Source of the DNA: Astropecten irregularis
Lineage: Eukaryota; Echinodermata; Asteroidea; Paxillosida; Astropectinidae
Length of the DNA stretch: 64,000 nt
Assembly (NCBI GenBank): GCA_963971285.1
Contig: OZ020247.1
Coordinates: 11,118,614-11,182,613 of the forward strand
Reading direction: 5' to 3'
Translations under genes and position numbers: made by a program
In this document: positions 1-11,700 of the stretch, one piece after another
How the letters are laid out: the number at the start of each line of letters is the position of its first letter
Numbering within the stretch: position 1 is the first letter of the stretch
Notes under the pieces: model-generated
Told to the model about the DNA's origin: nothing
The model's input: only the letters and a program-made list of their open reading frames with translations
The model's database searches: none

Positions 1-648
1 AAAATTTGGCATTATCATCACGGGTCCAAAAGTTGGAGTTTTCACCAGGTCCGGACCTGTTAGCCAACGGGCAGTTTTCACCAGGTCCGGACCTGACAGC
101 AGGGGTCCCGGGTGCTAGACCTGAAATAGCATAATTTTTTTTCCCAACACCAAAAAATCTTATCTGACATCAGACTCTCTTGAAATATATAAAAATTTGG
201 CATTATCATCACAGGTCAAAAAGATGGAGTTTTCACCAGGTCCGGACCTGATAGCAAAGTGTCCCAAGTGCGAGACCCGAAACCGCATAATTTGTTTTCC
301 CAACACCAAAAAATCTACTCTAACATCGGACTCGCTTGAAATATATGAAAATTTGGCATTATCATCACGGGTCAAAAAGTTGGAGTTTTCACCAGGTCCG
401 GACCTGTTAGCCAACGGGCAGTTTTCACCAGGTCCGGACCTGACAGCCAGGGGTCCCGGGTGCAAGACCTGAAAAGGTATAATTTTTTTTCCCAACACCA
501 AAAAATCTTATCTGACATCAGACTCTCTTGAAATATATAAAAATTTGGCATTATCATCACGGGTCCAAAAGTTGGAGTTTTCACCAGGTACGGACCTGAT
601 AGCCAGGGGTCCCGGGTGTGAGACCCAAAACTGCATAATTTTTTTTCC

Positions 649-844
649 TGGCGCTCAGGTCCGGACCTGTGCCAAACTGCCACTTTTTGATACTTGTCTG
701 AAAACATATTTCATATATTATTTTGACTCTTCAGAATTCGCAAGAAAACTTGAAGAAGAAGCTAGTGGATCCATTGAAGATTATGGCAGGCTGTCAAGGT
801 CTCGATCTAAATCATCGCACAGGTATGATGTCTCAATCTTTTCC
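649..844 (+). repeat. 196-bp exon-like cassette, copy 1
   Basis: Non-unit DNA inserted into a short satellite unit, making it 353 bp. TTTTCC lies at both edges (643-648 and 839-844), a possible target duplication within a T-rich site. It begins TGGCGCTC, includes one satellite-type palindrome, then unique sequence. An 88-bp stretch at 735-822 is preceded by a pyrimidine-rich run ending CTTCAG and followed by GTATGA. In the frame continuing from the satellite it encodes an acidic-then-basic peptide, KLEEEASGSIEDYG followed by SRSRSKSSHR; a second frame is open too. I do not recognise the protein. This copy alone has AAAACATATT, where the other full copies have AAAACGTATT. Confidence 0.6.
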
Positions 845-1756
845 CAGATTCCAAAAAATCTAATTCGACACCAGACTCACTCGAAATATATCTGATTTTG
901 GCATTATTGTCACGTGTCAAATAGTTGGAGTTTTCACCAGGTCCGGACCTGATAGCCAACGGGCAGTTTTCACCAGGTCCGGACCTGACAGCCAGGGGTC
1001 CCGGGTGCAAGACCTGAAACGGCATAATTTTTTTTCCCAACACCAAAAAATCTTATCTTACATCAGACTCTCTTGAAATATATAAAAATTTGGCATTATC
1101 ATCACGGGTCACAAAGATAGAGTTTTCACCAGGTCCGACCCAGTTAGCCAACAGGCAGTTTTCACCAGGTCCGGACCTGATAGCCAAGGGTCCCAAGTGC
1201 GAGACCCGAAACCGCATAATTTGTTTTCTCAACACCAAAAAATCTTATCTTACATCAGACTCTCTTGAAATATATAAAAATTTGGCATTATCATCACGGG
1301 TCAAAAAGTTGGAGTTTTCACCAGGTCCGGACCTGATAGCCAACGGGCAGTTTTCACCAGGTCCGGACCTGACAGCCAGGGGTCCCGGGTGCTAGACCTG
1401 AAATAGCATAATTTTTTTTCCCAACACCAAAAAATCTTATCTGACATCAGACTCTCTTGAAATATATAAAAATTTGGCATTATCATCACGGGTCACAAAG
1501 ATAGAGTTTTCACCAGGTCCGACCCAGTTAGCCAACAGGCAGTTTTCACCAGGTCCGGACCTGATAGCCAAGGGTCCCAAGTGCGAGACCCGAAACCGCA
1601 TAATTTGTTTTCTCAACACCAAAAAATCTTATCTTACATCAGACTCTCTTGAAATATAAAAAAATTTGGCATTATCATCACGGGTCAAAAAGTTGGAGTT
1701 TTCACCAGGTCCGGACCTGTTAGCCAACGGGCAGTTTTCACCAGGTCCGGACCTGA

Positions 1757-1772
1757 CAGCCAGTCAGATAGC
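1757..1772 (+). repeat. Chimeric unit junction (CAGTCAGATAGCC)
   Basis: GACAGCCAG, normally followed by GGGTCCC, is joined to TCAGATAGCCAAGGG. Repeated at 4304-4319 in the second 2547-bp block. A second junction 170 bp further on (AACGGGTCAAAAAG, about 1931-1944 and 4478-4491) restarts a unit inside its first sub-repeat. Confidence 0.85.
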
Positions 1773-2150
1773 CAAGGGTCCCAAGTGCGAGACCCGAAAC
1801 CGCATAATTTGTTTTCTCAACACCAAAAAATCTTATCTTACATCAGACTCTCTTGAAATATATAATAATTTGGCATTATCATCACGGGTCCAAAAGTTGG
1901 AGTTTTCTCCAGGTCCGGACCTGTTAGCCAACGGGTCAAAAAGTTGGAGTTTTCACCAGGTCCGGACCTGTTAGCCAACGGGCAGTTTTCACCAGGTCCG
2001 GACCTGACAGCCAGGGGTCCCAAGTGCAAGACCCGAAACCGCATAATTTGTTTTCTCAACACCAAAAAATCTTATCTTACATCAGACTCTCTTGAAATAT
2101 ATAAAAATTTGGCATTATCATCACGGGTCAAAAAGATGGAGTTCTCACCA

Positions 2151-2436
2151 GGGGTGCGTTCCACTCCAGCTAACTACGCGCACGGCGCACAATGTGCGCC
2201 ACCGTTTTCAAACCGGAACGCGCTGTTCGCCAAACACGCACACAACGTTCGCCTAACAAAGCTAACGGTGTAGAGGAGGTGTTTGCTGAAGTTGGCTAAC
2301 TACTTTGAATGAAAGATCGACGCAGTACGCAACACATGTTCGCGGTTTGTTGCGTGTGCGTTCCACTACAAAATCCAAGCGTAACGCAAACGACGCGAAC
2401 ATGTTCGCGTATGTTCGCGCAAGCGGAACGCACCCC
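2151..2436. mobile_element. MITE-like insertion with 12-bp terminal inverted repeats, copy 1
   Basis: This is 286 bp of non-satellite DNA interrupting a 156-bp short unit. The host unit is 443 bp, so the insertion plus target duplication is 287 bp. The ends are perfect 12-bp inverted repeats: GGGGTGCGTTCC left, GGAACGCACCCC right. The satellite target CACCAGGTCC allows a duplication of A, CAG or CCAGG, depending on whether the element begins with four, three or two G residues. The interior is rich in TTCGCG/CGCGAA motifs and holds the 16-bp palindrome CGCGAACATGTTCGCG at 2394-2409. It also repeats its own left end (GTGCGTTCCACT, 2154-2165) at 2356-2367. There is no transposase; the short open frames inside match nothing I know. 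It looks like a non-autonomous cut-and-paste transposon. The superfamily is unassigned; a 3-bp CAG duplication would fit PIF/Harbinger-type insertion, but this is weak. Confidence 0.8.
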
Positions 2437-3195
2437 AGGTCCGGACCTGATAGCCAAGGGTCCCAAGTGCGAGACCCGAAACCGCATAATTTGTTTTCTC
2501 AACACCAAAAAATCTTATCTTACATCAGACTCTCTTGAAATATATAAAAATTTGGCATTATCATCACGGGTCCAAAAGTTGGAGTTTTCACCAGGTCCGG
2601 ACCTGTTAGCCAACGGGCAGTTTTCACCAGGTCCGGACCTGACAGCAGGGGTCCCGGGTGCGAGACCTGAAACAGCATAATTTTTTTTCCCAACACCAAA
2701 AAATCTTATCTGACATCAGACTCTCTTGAAATATATAAAAATTTGGCATTATCATCACGGGTCAAAAAGATGGAGTTTTCACCAGGTCCGGACCTGATAG
2801 CCAAGTGTCCCAAGTGCGAGACCCGAAACCGCATAATTTTTTTTCCCAACACCAAAAAATCTACTCTAACATCGGACTCGCTTGAAATATATGAAAATTT
2901 GGCATTATCATCACGGGTCAAAAAGTTGGAGTTTTCACCAGGTCCGGACCTGTTAGCCAACGGGCAGTTTTCACCAGGTCCGGACCTGACAGCCAGGGGT
3001 CCCGGGTGCAAGACCTGAAAAGGTATAATTTTTTTTTCCCAACACCAAAAAATCTTATCTTACATCAGACTCTCTTGAAATATATAAAAATTTGGCATTA
3101 TCATCACGGGTCCAAAAGTTGGAGTTTTCACCAGGTCCGGACCTGATAGCCAGGGGTCCCGGGTGGGAGACCCAAAACTGCATAATTTTTTTTCC

Positions 3196-3391
3196 TGGCA
3201 CTCAGGTCCGGACCTGTGCCAAACTGCCACTTTTTGATACTTGTCTGAAAACGTATTTCATATATTATTTTGACTCTTCAGAATTCGCAAGAAAACTTGA
3301 AGAAGAAGCTAGTGGAGCCATTGAAGATTATGGCAGGCTGTCAAGGTCTCGATCTAAATCATCGCACAGGTATGATGTCTCAATCTTTTCC
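3196..3391 (+). repeat. 196-bp exon-like cassette, copy 2
   Basis: A-family cassette (GAATTCGC, TATATTAT). Begins TGGCACTC. The exon-like part at 3282-3369 has GGAGCC in place of GGATCC, changing a serine codon to alanine. Confidence 0.6.
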
Positions 3392-4697
3392 CAGATTCCA
3401 AAAAATCTAATTCGACACCAGACTCACTCGAAATATATCTGATTTTGGCATTATTGTCACGTGTCAAATAGTTGGAGTTTTCACCAGGTCCGGACCTGAT
3501 AGCCAACGGGCAGTTTTCACCAGGTCCGGACCTGACAGCCAGGGGTCCCGGGTGCAAGACCTGAAACGGCATAATTTTTTTTCCCAACACCAAAAAATCT
3601 TATCTTACATCAGACTCTCTTGAAATATATAAAAATTTGGCATTATCATCACGGGTCACAAAGATAGAGTTTTCACCAGGTCCGACCCAGTTAGCCAACA
3701 GGCAGTTTTCACCAGGTCCGGACCTGATAGCCAAGGGTCCCAAGTGCGAGACCCGAAACCGCATAATTTGTTTTCTCAACACCAAAAAATCTTATCTTAC
3801 ATCAGACTCTCTTGAAATATATAAAAATTTGGCATTATCATCACGGGTCAAAAAGTTGGAGTTTTCACCAGGTCCGGACCTGATAGCCAACGGGCAGTTT
3901 TCACCAGGTCCGGACCTGACAGCCAGGGGTCCCGGGTGCGAGACCTGAAACGGCATAATTTTTTTTCCCAACACCAAAAAATCTTATCTTACATCAGACT
4001 CTCTTGAAATAGATAAAAATTTGGCATTATCATCACGGGTCACAAAGATAGAGTTTTCACCAGGTCCGACCCAGTTAGCCAACAGGCAGTTTTCACCAGG
4101 TCCGGACCTGATAGCCAAGGGTCCCAAGTGCGAGACCCGAAACCGCATAATTTGTTTTCTCAACACCAAAAAATCTTATCTTACATCAGACTCTCTTGAA
4201 ATATAAAAAAATTTGGCATTATCATCACGGGTCAAAAAGTTGGAGTTTTCACCAGGTCCGGACCTGTTAGCCAACGGGCAGTTTTCACCAGGTCCGGACC
4301 TGACAGCCAGTCAGATAGCCAAGGGTCCCAAGTGCGAGACCCGAAACCGCATAATTTGTTTTCTCAACACCAAAAAATCTTATCTTACATCAGACTCTCT
4401 TGAAATATATAATAATTTGGCATTATCATCACGGGTCCAAAAGTTGGAGTTTTCTCCAGGTCCGGACCTGTTAGCCAACGGGTCAAAAAGTTGGAGTTTT
4501 CACCAGGTCCGGACCTGTTAGCCAACGGGCAGTTTTCACCAGGTCCGGACCTGACAGCCAGGGGTCCCAAGTGCGAGACCCGAAACCGCATAATTTGTTT
4601 TCTCAACACCAAAAAATCTTATCTTACATCAGACTCTCTTGAAATATATAAAAATTTGGCATTATCATCACGGGTCAAAAAGATGGAGTTCTCACCA

Positions 4698-4983
4698 GGG
4701 GTGCGTTCCACTCCAGCTAACTACGCGCACGGCGCACAATGTGCGCCACCGTTTTCAAACCGGAACGCGCTGTTCGCCAAACACGCACACAACGTTCGCC
4801 TAACAAAGCTAACGGTGTAGAGGAGGTGTTTGCTGAAGTTGGCTAACTACTTTGAATGAAAGATCGACGCAGTACGCAACACATGTTCGCGGTTTGTTGC
4901 GTGTGCGTTCCACTACAAAATCCAAGCGTAACGCAAACGACGCGAACATGTTCGCGTATGTTCGCGCAAGCGGAACGCACCCC
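4698..4983. mobile_element. MITE-like insertion with 12-bp terminal inverted repeats, copy 2
   Basis: Same element as at 2151, exactly 2547 bp downstream, in the same satellite position and orientation. The 16-bp internal palindrome is at 4941-4956. The identical insertion site shows that this copy arose by duplication of the surrounding 2547-bp block, not by a second transposition. Confidence 0.8.
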
Positions 4984-5093
4984 AGGTCCGGACCTGATAG
5001 CCAAGGGTCCCAAGTGCGAGACCCGAAACCGCATAATTTGTTTTCTCAACACCAAAAAATCTTATCTTACATCAGACTCTCTTGAAATATATA

Positions 5094-6330
5094 AAAATTT
5101 GGCATTATCATCACGGGTCCAAAAGTTGGAGTTTTCACCAGGTCCGGACCTGTTAGCCAACGGGCAGTTTTCACCAGGTCCGGACCTGACAGCAGGGGTC
5201 CCGGGTGCGAGACCTGAAACAGCATAATTTTTTTTCCCAACACCAAAAAATCTTATCTGACATCAGACTCTCTTGAAATATATAAAAATTTGGCATTATC
5301 ATCACGGGTCAAAAAGATGGAGTTTTCACCAGGTCCGGACCTGATAGCCAAGTGTCCCAAGTGCGAGACCCGAAACCGCATAATTTTTTTTCCCAACACC
5401 AAAAAATCTACTCTAACATCGGACTCGCTTGAAATATATGAAAATTTGGCATTATCATCACGGGTCAAAAAGTTGGAGTTTTCACCAGGTCCGGACCTGT
5501 TAGCCAACGGGCAGTTTTCACCAGGTCCGGACCTGACAGCCAGGGGTCCCGGGTGCAAGACCTGAAAAGGTATAATTTTTTTTTCCCAACACCAAAAAAT
5601 CTTATCTTACATCAGACTCTCTTGAAATATATAAAAATTTGGCATTATCATCACGGGTCCAAAAGTTGGAGTTTTCACCAGGTCCGGACCTGATAGCCAG
5701 GGGTCCCGGGTGGGAGACCCAAAACTGCATAATTTTTTTTCCTGGCACTCAGGTCCGGACCTGTGCCAAACTGCCACTTTTTGATACTTGTCTGAAAACG
5801 TATTTCATATATTATTTTGACTCTTCAGAATTCGCAAGAAAACTTGAAGAAGAAGCTAGTGGAGCCATTGAAGATTATGGCAGGCTGTCAAGGTCTCGAT
5901 CTAAATCATCGCACAGGTATGATGTCTCAATCTTTTCCCAGATTCCAAAAAATCTAATTCGACACCAGACTCACTCGAAATATATCTGATTTTGGCATTA
6001 TTGTCACGTGTCAAATAGTTGGAGTTTTCACCAGGTCCGGACCTGATAGCCAACGGGCAGTTTTCACCAGGTCCGGACCTGACAGCCAGGGGTCCCGGGT
6101 GCGAGACCTGAAACGGCATAATTTTTTTTCCCAACACCAAAAAATCTTATCTTACATCAGACTCTCTTGAAATATATAAAAAATTGGCATTATCATCACG
6201 GGTCACAAAGATAGAGTTTTCACCAGGTCCGACCCAGTAAGCCAACAGGCAGTTTTCACCAGGTACGGACCTGATAGCCAGGGGTCCCGGGTGCGAGACC
6301 CGAAACCGCATAATTTTTTTTCCCAACACC
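5094..6330 (+). repeat. 2547-bp higher-order repeat, copy 3 (truncated)
   Basis: The third copy follows copy 2 at the 2547-bp offset through the short unit at 5290, the cassette at 5743 and the GACCCAGT-type unit near 6220. The unit order then departs from the higher-order pattern. It therefore lacks the region that carries the 286-bp insertion. The last matching unit already differs (GACCCAGTAAGCC, GGTACGGACC), so the exact end is uncertain by about one unit. Confidence 0.75.
5743..5938 (+). repeat. 196-bp exon-like cassette, copy 3
   Basis: A-family; appears identical to copy 2 including GGAGCC, as expected from the 2547-bp duplication. Exon-like part 5829-5916. Confidence 0.6.
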
Positions 6331-8397
6331 AAAAAATCTTATCTTACATCAGACTCTCTTGAAATATATAAAAATTTGGCATTATCATCACAGGTCCAAA
6401 AGTTGGAGTTTTCACCATGTCCGGACCTGTTAGCCAACGGGCAGTTTTCACCAGGTCCAGACCTGATAGCCAGGGGTCCCGGGTGCGAGACCCGAAACGG
6501 CATAATTTTTTTCCCAACACCAAAAAATCTACTCTAACATCGGACTCGCTTGAAATATATAAAAATTTGGCATTATCATCACGGGTCAAAAAGATGGAGT
6601 TTTCACCAGGTCCGACCCTTTTAGCCAACGGGCAGTTTTCACCAGGTCCGGACCTGATAGCCAGGGGTCCCGGGTGCGAGACCCGAAACGGCATAATTTT
6701 TTTCCAAACACCAAATAATCTACTCTAACATCGGACTCGCTTGAAATATATAAAAATTTGGCATTATCATCACGGGTCAAAAAGATGGGGTTTTCACCAG
6801 GTCCGGACCTGGTAGCCAACGGGCAGTTTTCACCAGGTCCGGACCTGATAGCCAGGGGTCCCGAGTGCGAGACCCGAAACGGCATAATTTTTTTTCCCAA
6901 CACCAAAAAATCTTTTCTGACATCAGTCTCTCTTGAAATATATAAAAATTTGGCATTATCATCACGGGTCAAAAAGATGGAGTTTTCACCAGGTCCGGAC
7001 CTGTTAGCCAACGAGCAGTTTTCACCAGGTCCGGACCTGATAGCCAGGGGTCCCGGGTGCGAGACCCGAAACGGCATAATTTTTTTCCAAACACCAAAAA
7101 ATCTACTCTAACATCGGACTCGCTTGAAATATATAAAAATTTGGCATTATCATCACGGGTCAAAAAGTTGGAGTTTTCACCAGGTCCGGACCTGTTAGCC
7201 GACGGGCAGTTTTCACCAGGTCCGGACCTGATAGCCAGGGGTCCCGAGTGCGAGACCCGAAACGGCATAATTTTTTTTCCCAACACCAAAAAATCTTATC
7301 TGACATCAGACTCTCTTGAAATATATAAAAATTTGGCATTATCATCACGGGTCAAAAAGATGGGGTTTTCACCAGGTCCGGACCTGTTAGCCAACGGGCA
7401 GTTTTCACCAGGTCCGGACCTGATAGCCAGGGGTCCCGAGTGCGAGACCCGAAACGGCATAATTTTTTTTCCCAACACCAAAAAATCTTTTCTGACATCA
7501 GTCTCTCTTGAAATATATAAAAATTTGGCATTATCATCACGGGTCAAAAAGATGGAGTTTTCACCAGGTCCGGACCTGTTAGCCAACGGGCAGTTTTCAC
7601 CCGGTCCGGACCTGACAGCCAGGGGTCCCGGGTGCAAGACCTGAAAAGGCATAATTTTTTTTCCCAACAACAAAAAATCTTATCTGACATCAGACTCTCT
7701 TGAAATATATAAAAATTTGGCATTATCATCACGGGTCACAAAGATGGAGTTTTCACCAGGTCCGACCCAGTTAGCCAACAGGCAGTTTTCACCAGGTCCG
7801 GACCTGATAGCCAGGGGTCCCGGGTGCGAGACCCGAAACCGCATAATTTTTTTTCCCAACACCAAAAAATCTTATCTTACATCAGACTCTCTTGAAATAT
7901 ATAAAAATTTGGCATTATCATCACAGGTCCAAAAGTTGGAGTTTTCACCATGTCCAGACCTGTTAGCCAACGGGCAGTTTTCACCAGGTCCGGACCTGAT
8001 AGCCAGGGGTCCCGGGTGCGAGACCCGAAACGGCTTAATTTTTTTTCCCAACACCAAAAAATATACTCTAACATCGGACTCGCTTGAAATATATGAAAAT
8101 TTGGCATTATCATCACGGGTCAAAAAGTTGGAGTTTTCACCAGGTCCGGACCTGTTAGCCAACGGGCAGTTTTCACCAGGTCCGGACCTGACAGCCAGGG
8201 GTCCCGGGTGCAAGACCTGAAAAGGTATAATTTTTTTTTCCCAACACCAAAAAATCTTATCTTACATCAGACTCTCTTGAAATATATAAAAATTTGGCAT
8301 TATCATCACGGGTCCAAAAGTTGGAGTTTTCACCAGGTCCGGACCTGATAGCCAGGGGTCCCGGGTGGGAGACCCAAAACTGCATAATTTTTTTTCC

Positions 8398-8593
8398 TGG
8401 CACTCAGGTCCGGACCTGTGCCAAACTGCCACTTTTTGATACTTGTCTGAAAACGTATTTCATATATTATTTTGACTCTTCAGAATTCGCAAGAAAACTT
8501 GAAGAAGAAGCTAGTGGATCCATTGAAGATTATGGCAGGCTGTCAAGGTCTCGATCTAAATCATCGCACAGGTATGATGTCTCAATCTTTTCC
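8398..8593 (+). repeat. 196-bp exon-like cassette, copy 4
   Basis: A-family with GGATCC. It is linked to downstream ATTCCACACC and GTCACATGTCGAATAG, and to a following unit in which the two palindromes are nearly fused (8698-8719). Exon-like part 8484-8571. Confidence 0.6.
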
Positions 8594-8697
8594 CAGATTC
8601 CAAAAAATCTAATTCCACACCAGACTCACTCGAAATATATCTGATTTTGGCATTATTGTCACATGTCGAATAGTTGGAGTTTTCACCAGGTCCGGAC

Positions 8698-8719
8698 CTG
8701 TCAGGTCCGGACCTGACAG
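8698..8719. repeat. 22-bp perfect palindrome from fused sub-repeats
   Basis: Loss of about 21 bp between the two 14-bp palindromes brings CTG/TCAG next to the second one, so the self-complementary stretch grows from 14 to 22 bp. Copies at 31074-31095, 31630-31651 and 34041-34062, always just downstream of an A-family cassette with ATTCCACACC. Confidence 0.9.
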
Positions 8720-11700
8720 CCAGGGGTCCCGGGTGCGAGACCTGAAACGGCATAATTTTTTTTCCCAACACCAAAAAATCTTATCTGACATCAGACTCTC
8801 TTGAAATATATAAAAATTTGGCATTATCATCACGGGTCAAATAGTTGGAGTTTTCACCAGGTCCGGACCTGATAGCCAACGGGCAGTTTTCACCAGGTCC
8901 GGACCTGACAGCCAGGGGTCCTGGGTGCGAGACCTGAAACGGCATAATTTTTTTTCCCAACACCAAAAAATCTTATCTTACATCAGACTCTCTTGAAATA
9001 TATAAAAATTTGGCATTATCATCACGGGTCACAAAGATGGAGTTTTCACCAGGTCCGACCCAGTTAGCCAACAGGCAGTTTTCACCATGTCCGGACCTGA
9101 TAGCCAGGGGTCCCGGGTGCGAGACCCGAAACCGCATAATTTTTTTTCCCAACACCAAAAAATCTTATCTTACATCAGACTCTCTTGAAATATATAAAAA
9201 TTTGGCATTATCATCACAGGTCCAAAAGTTGGAGTTTTCACCATGTCCAGACCTGTTAGCCAAAGGGCAGTTTTCACCAGGTCCGGACCTGATAGCCAGG
9301 GGTCCCGGGTGCGAGACCCGAAACGGCATAATTTTTTTCCAAACACCAAAAAATCTACTCTAACATCGGACTCGCTTGAAATATATAAAAATTTGGCATT
9401 ATCATCACGGGTCAAAAAGTTGGAGTTTTCACCAGGTCCGGACCTGTTAGCCGACGGGCAGTTTTCACCAGGTCCGGACCTGATAGCCAGGGGTCCCGAG
9501 TGCGAGACCCGAAACGGCATAATTTTTTTTCCCAACACCAAAAAATCTTATCTGACATCAGACTCTCTTGAAATATATAAAAATTTGGCATTATCATCAC
9601 GGGTCAAAAAGATGGGGTTTTCACCAGGTCCGGACCTGTTAGCCAACGGGCAGTTTTCACCAGGTCCGGACCTGATAGCCAGGGGTCCCGAGTGCGAGAC
9701 CCGAAACGGCATAATTTTTTTTCCCAACACCAAAAAATCTTTTCTGACATCAGTCTCTCTTGAAATATATAAAAATTTGGCATTATCATCACGGGTCAAA
9801 AAGATGGAGTTTTCACCAGGTCCGGACCTGTTAGCCAACGGGCAGTTTTCACCCGGTCCGGACCTGACAGCCAGGGGTCCCGGGTGCAAGACCTGAAAAG
9901 GCATAATTTTTTTTCCCAACAACAAAAAATCTTATCTGACATCAGACTCTCTTGAAATATATAAAAATTTGGCATTATCATCACGGGTCACAAAGATGGA
10001 GTTTTCACCAGGTCCGACCCAGTTAGCCAACAGGCAGTTTTCACCAGGTCCGGACCTGATAGCCAGGGGTCCCGGGTGCGAGACCTGAAACAGCATAATT
10101 TTTTTTCCCAACACCAAAAAATCTTATCTTACATCAGACTCTCTTGAAATATATAAAAATTTGGCTTTATCATCACGGGTCAAAAAGATGGAGTTTTCAC
10201 CAGGTCCGGACCTGTTAGCCAACGGGCAGTTTTCACCAGGTCCGGACCTGATAGCCAGGGGTCCCGGGTGCGAGACCCGAAACGGCTTAATTTTTTTTCC
10301 CAACACCAAAAAATCTACTCTAACATCGGACTCGCTTGAAATATATAAAAATTTGGCATTATCATCACGGGTCAAAAAGATGGAGTTTTCACCAGGTCCG
10401 ACCCTTTTAGCCAACGGGCAGTTTTCACCAGGTCCGGACCTGATAGCCAGGGGTCCCGGGTGCGAGACCCGAAACGGCATAATTTTTTTCCAAACACCAA
10501 AAAATCTACTCTAACATCGGACTCGCTTGAAATATATAAAAATTTGGCATTATCATCACGGGTCAAAAAGTTGGAGTTTTCACCAGGTCCGGACCTGTTA
10601 GCCAACGGGCAGTTTTCACCAGGTCCGGACCTGACAGCCAGGGGTCCCGGGTGCAAGACCTGAAAAGGCATAATTTTTTTTCCCAACACCAAAAAATCTT
10701 ATCTGACATCAGACTCTCTTGAAATATATAAAAATTTGGCATTATCATCACGGGTCAAAAAGATGGAGTTTTCACCAGGTCCGGACCTGATAGCCAAGGG
10801 TCCCAAGTGCGAGACCCGAAACCGCATAATTTGTTTTCCCAACACCAAAAAATCTTATCTGACATCAGACTCTCTTGAAATATATACAAATTTGGCATTA
10901 TCATCACGGGTCAAAAAGATGGGGTTTTCACCAGGTCCGGACCTGTTAGCCAACGGGCAGTTTTCACCAGGTCCGGACCTGATAGCCAGGGGTCCCGAGT
11001 GCGAGACCCGAAACGGCATAATTTTTTTTCCCAACACCAAAAAATCTTATCTGACATCAGACTCTCTTGAAATATATAAAAATTTGGCATTATCATCACG
11101 GGTCAAAAAGATGGGGTTTTCACCAGGTCCGGACCTGTTAGCCAACGGGCAGTTTTCACCCGGTCCGGACCAGACAGCCAGGGGTCCCGGGTGCAAGACC
11201 TGAAAAGGCATAATTTTTTTTCCCAACACCAAAAAATCTTATCTGACATCAGACTCTCTTGAAATATATAAAAATTTGGCATTATCATCACGGGTCACAA
11301 AGATGGAGTTTTCACCAGGTCCGACCCAGTTAGCCAACAGGCAGTTTTCACCAGGTCCGGACCTGATAGCCAGGGGTCCCGGGTGCGAGACCCGAAACCG
11401 CATAATTTTTTTTCCCAACACCAAAAAATCTTATCTTACATCACACTCTCTTGAAATATATAAAAATTTGGCATTATCATCACAGGTCCAAAAGTTGGAG
11501 TTTTCACCATGTCCAGACCTGTTAGCCAACGGGCAGTTTTCACCAGGTCCGGACCTGATAGCCAGGGGTCCCGGGTGCGAGACCTGAAACGGCTTAATTT
11601 TTTTTCCCAACACCAAAAAATCTACTCTAACATCGGACTCGCTTGAAATATATAAAAATTTGGCATTATCATCACGGGTCAAAAAGATGGAGTTTTCACC

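Larger units (their letters stand above)
1..2546 (+). repeat. 2547-bp higher-order repeat, copy 1
   Basis: This block recurs 2546-2547 bp downstream with the same sequence of variant units. These are a short 156-bp unit, a cassette-bearing unit at 545, units with the GACCCAGTTAGCC variant, two chimeric junctions near 1763 and 1934, and the 286-bp insertion at 2151. It differs from copy 2 at scattered points: an 8-T versus 9-T tract after the second unit, GGATCC versus GGAGCC in the cassette, and GTGCTAGACC versus GTGCGAGACC. The higher-order unit had therefore formed, insertion included, before it was duplicated. Confidence 0.9.
2547..5093 (+). repeat. 2547-bp higher-order repeat, copy 2
   Basis: Second copy of the block at 1-2546, in the same order: short unit (2743), cassette (3196), GACCCAGTTAGCC units, chimeric junctions (about 4310 and 4481) and 286-bp insertion (4698). 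It is closer to the truncated third copy than to the first; the cassette here and in copy 3 shares GGAGCC. That suggests successive rounds of unequal exchange. Confidence 0.9.

Noticed and set aside
643-648. TTTTCC direct repeats as proof of cassette transposition
   Set aside because: The site lies in a T tract and CCC run, where such a 6-bp match is easily fortuitous; mentioned only as a possibility.
649-844. SR-type splicing-factor gene fragment with a firm name
   Set aside because: The RS-rich peptide is short and I cannot match it to a specific family; a second frame of the same DNA is also open. Kept only as an exon-like cassette.
2305-2680. Small gene within the 286-bp insertion
   Set aside because: The frames begin in the insertion and run on into satellite; two overlapping frames are open, and the composition reflects the TTCGCG repeats. 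No recognisable protein.
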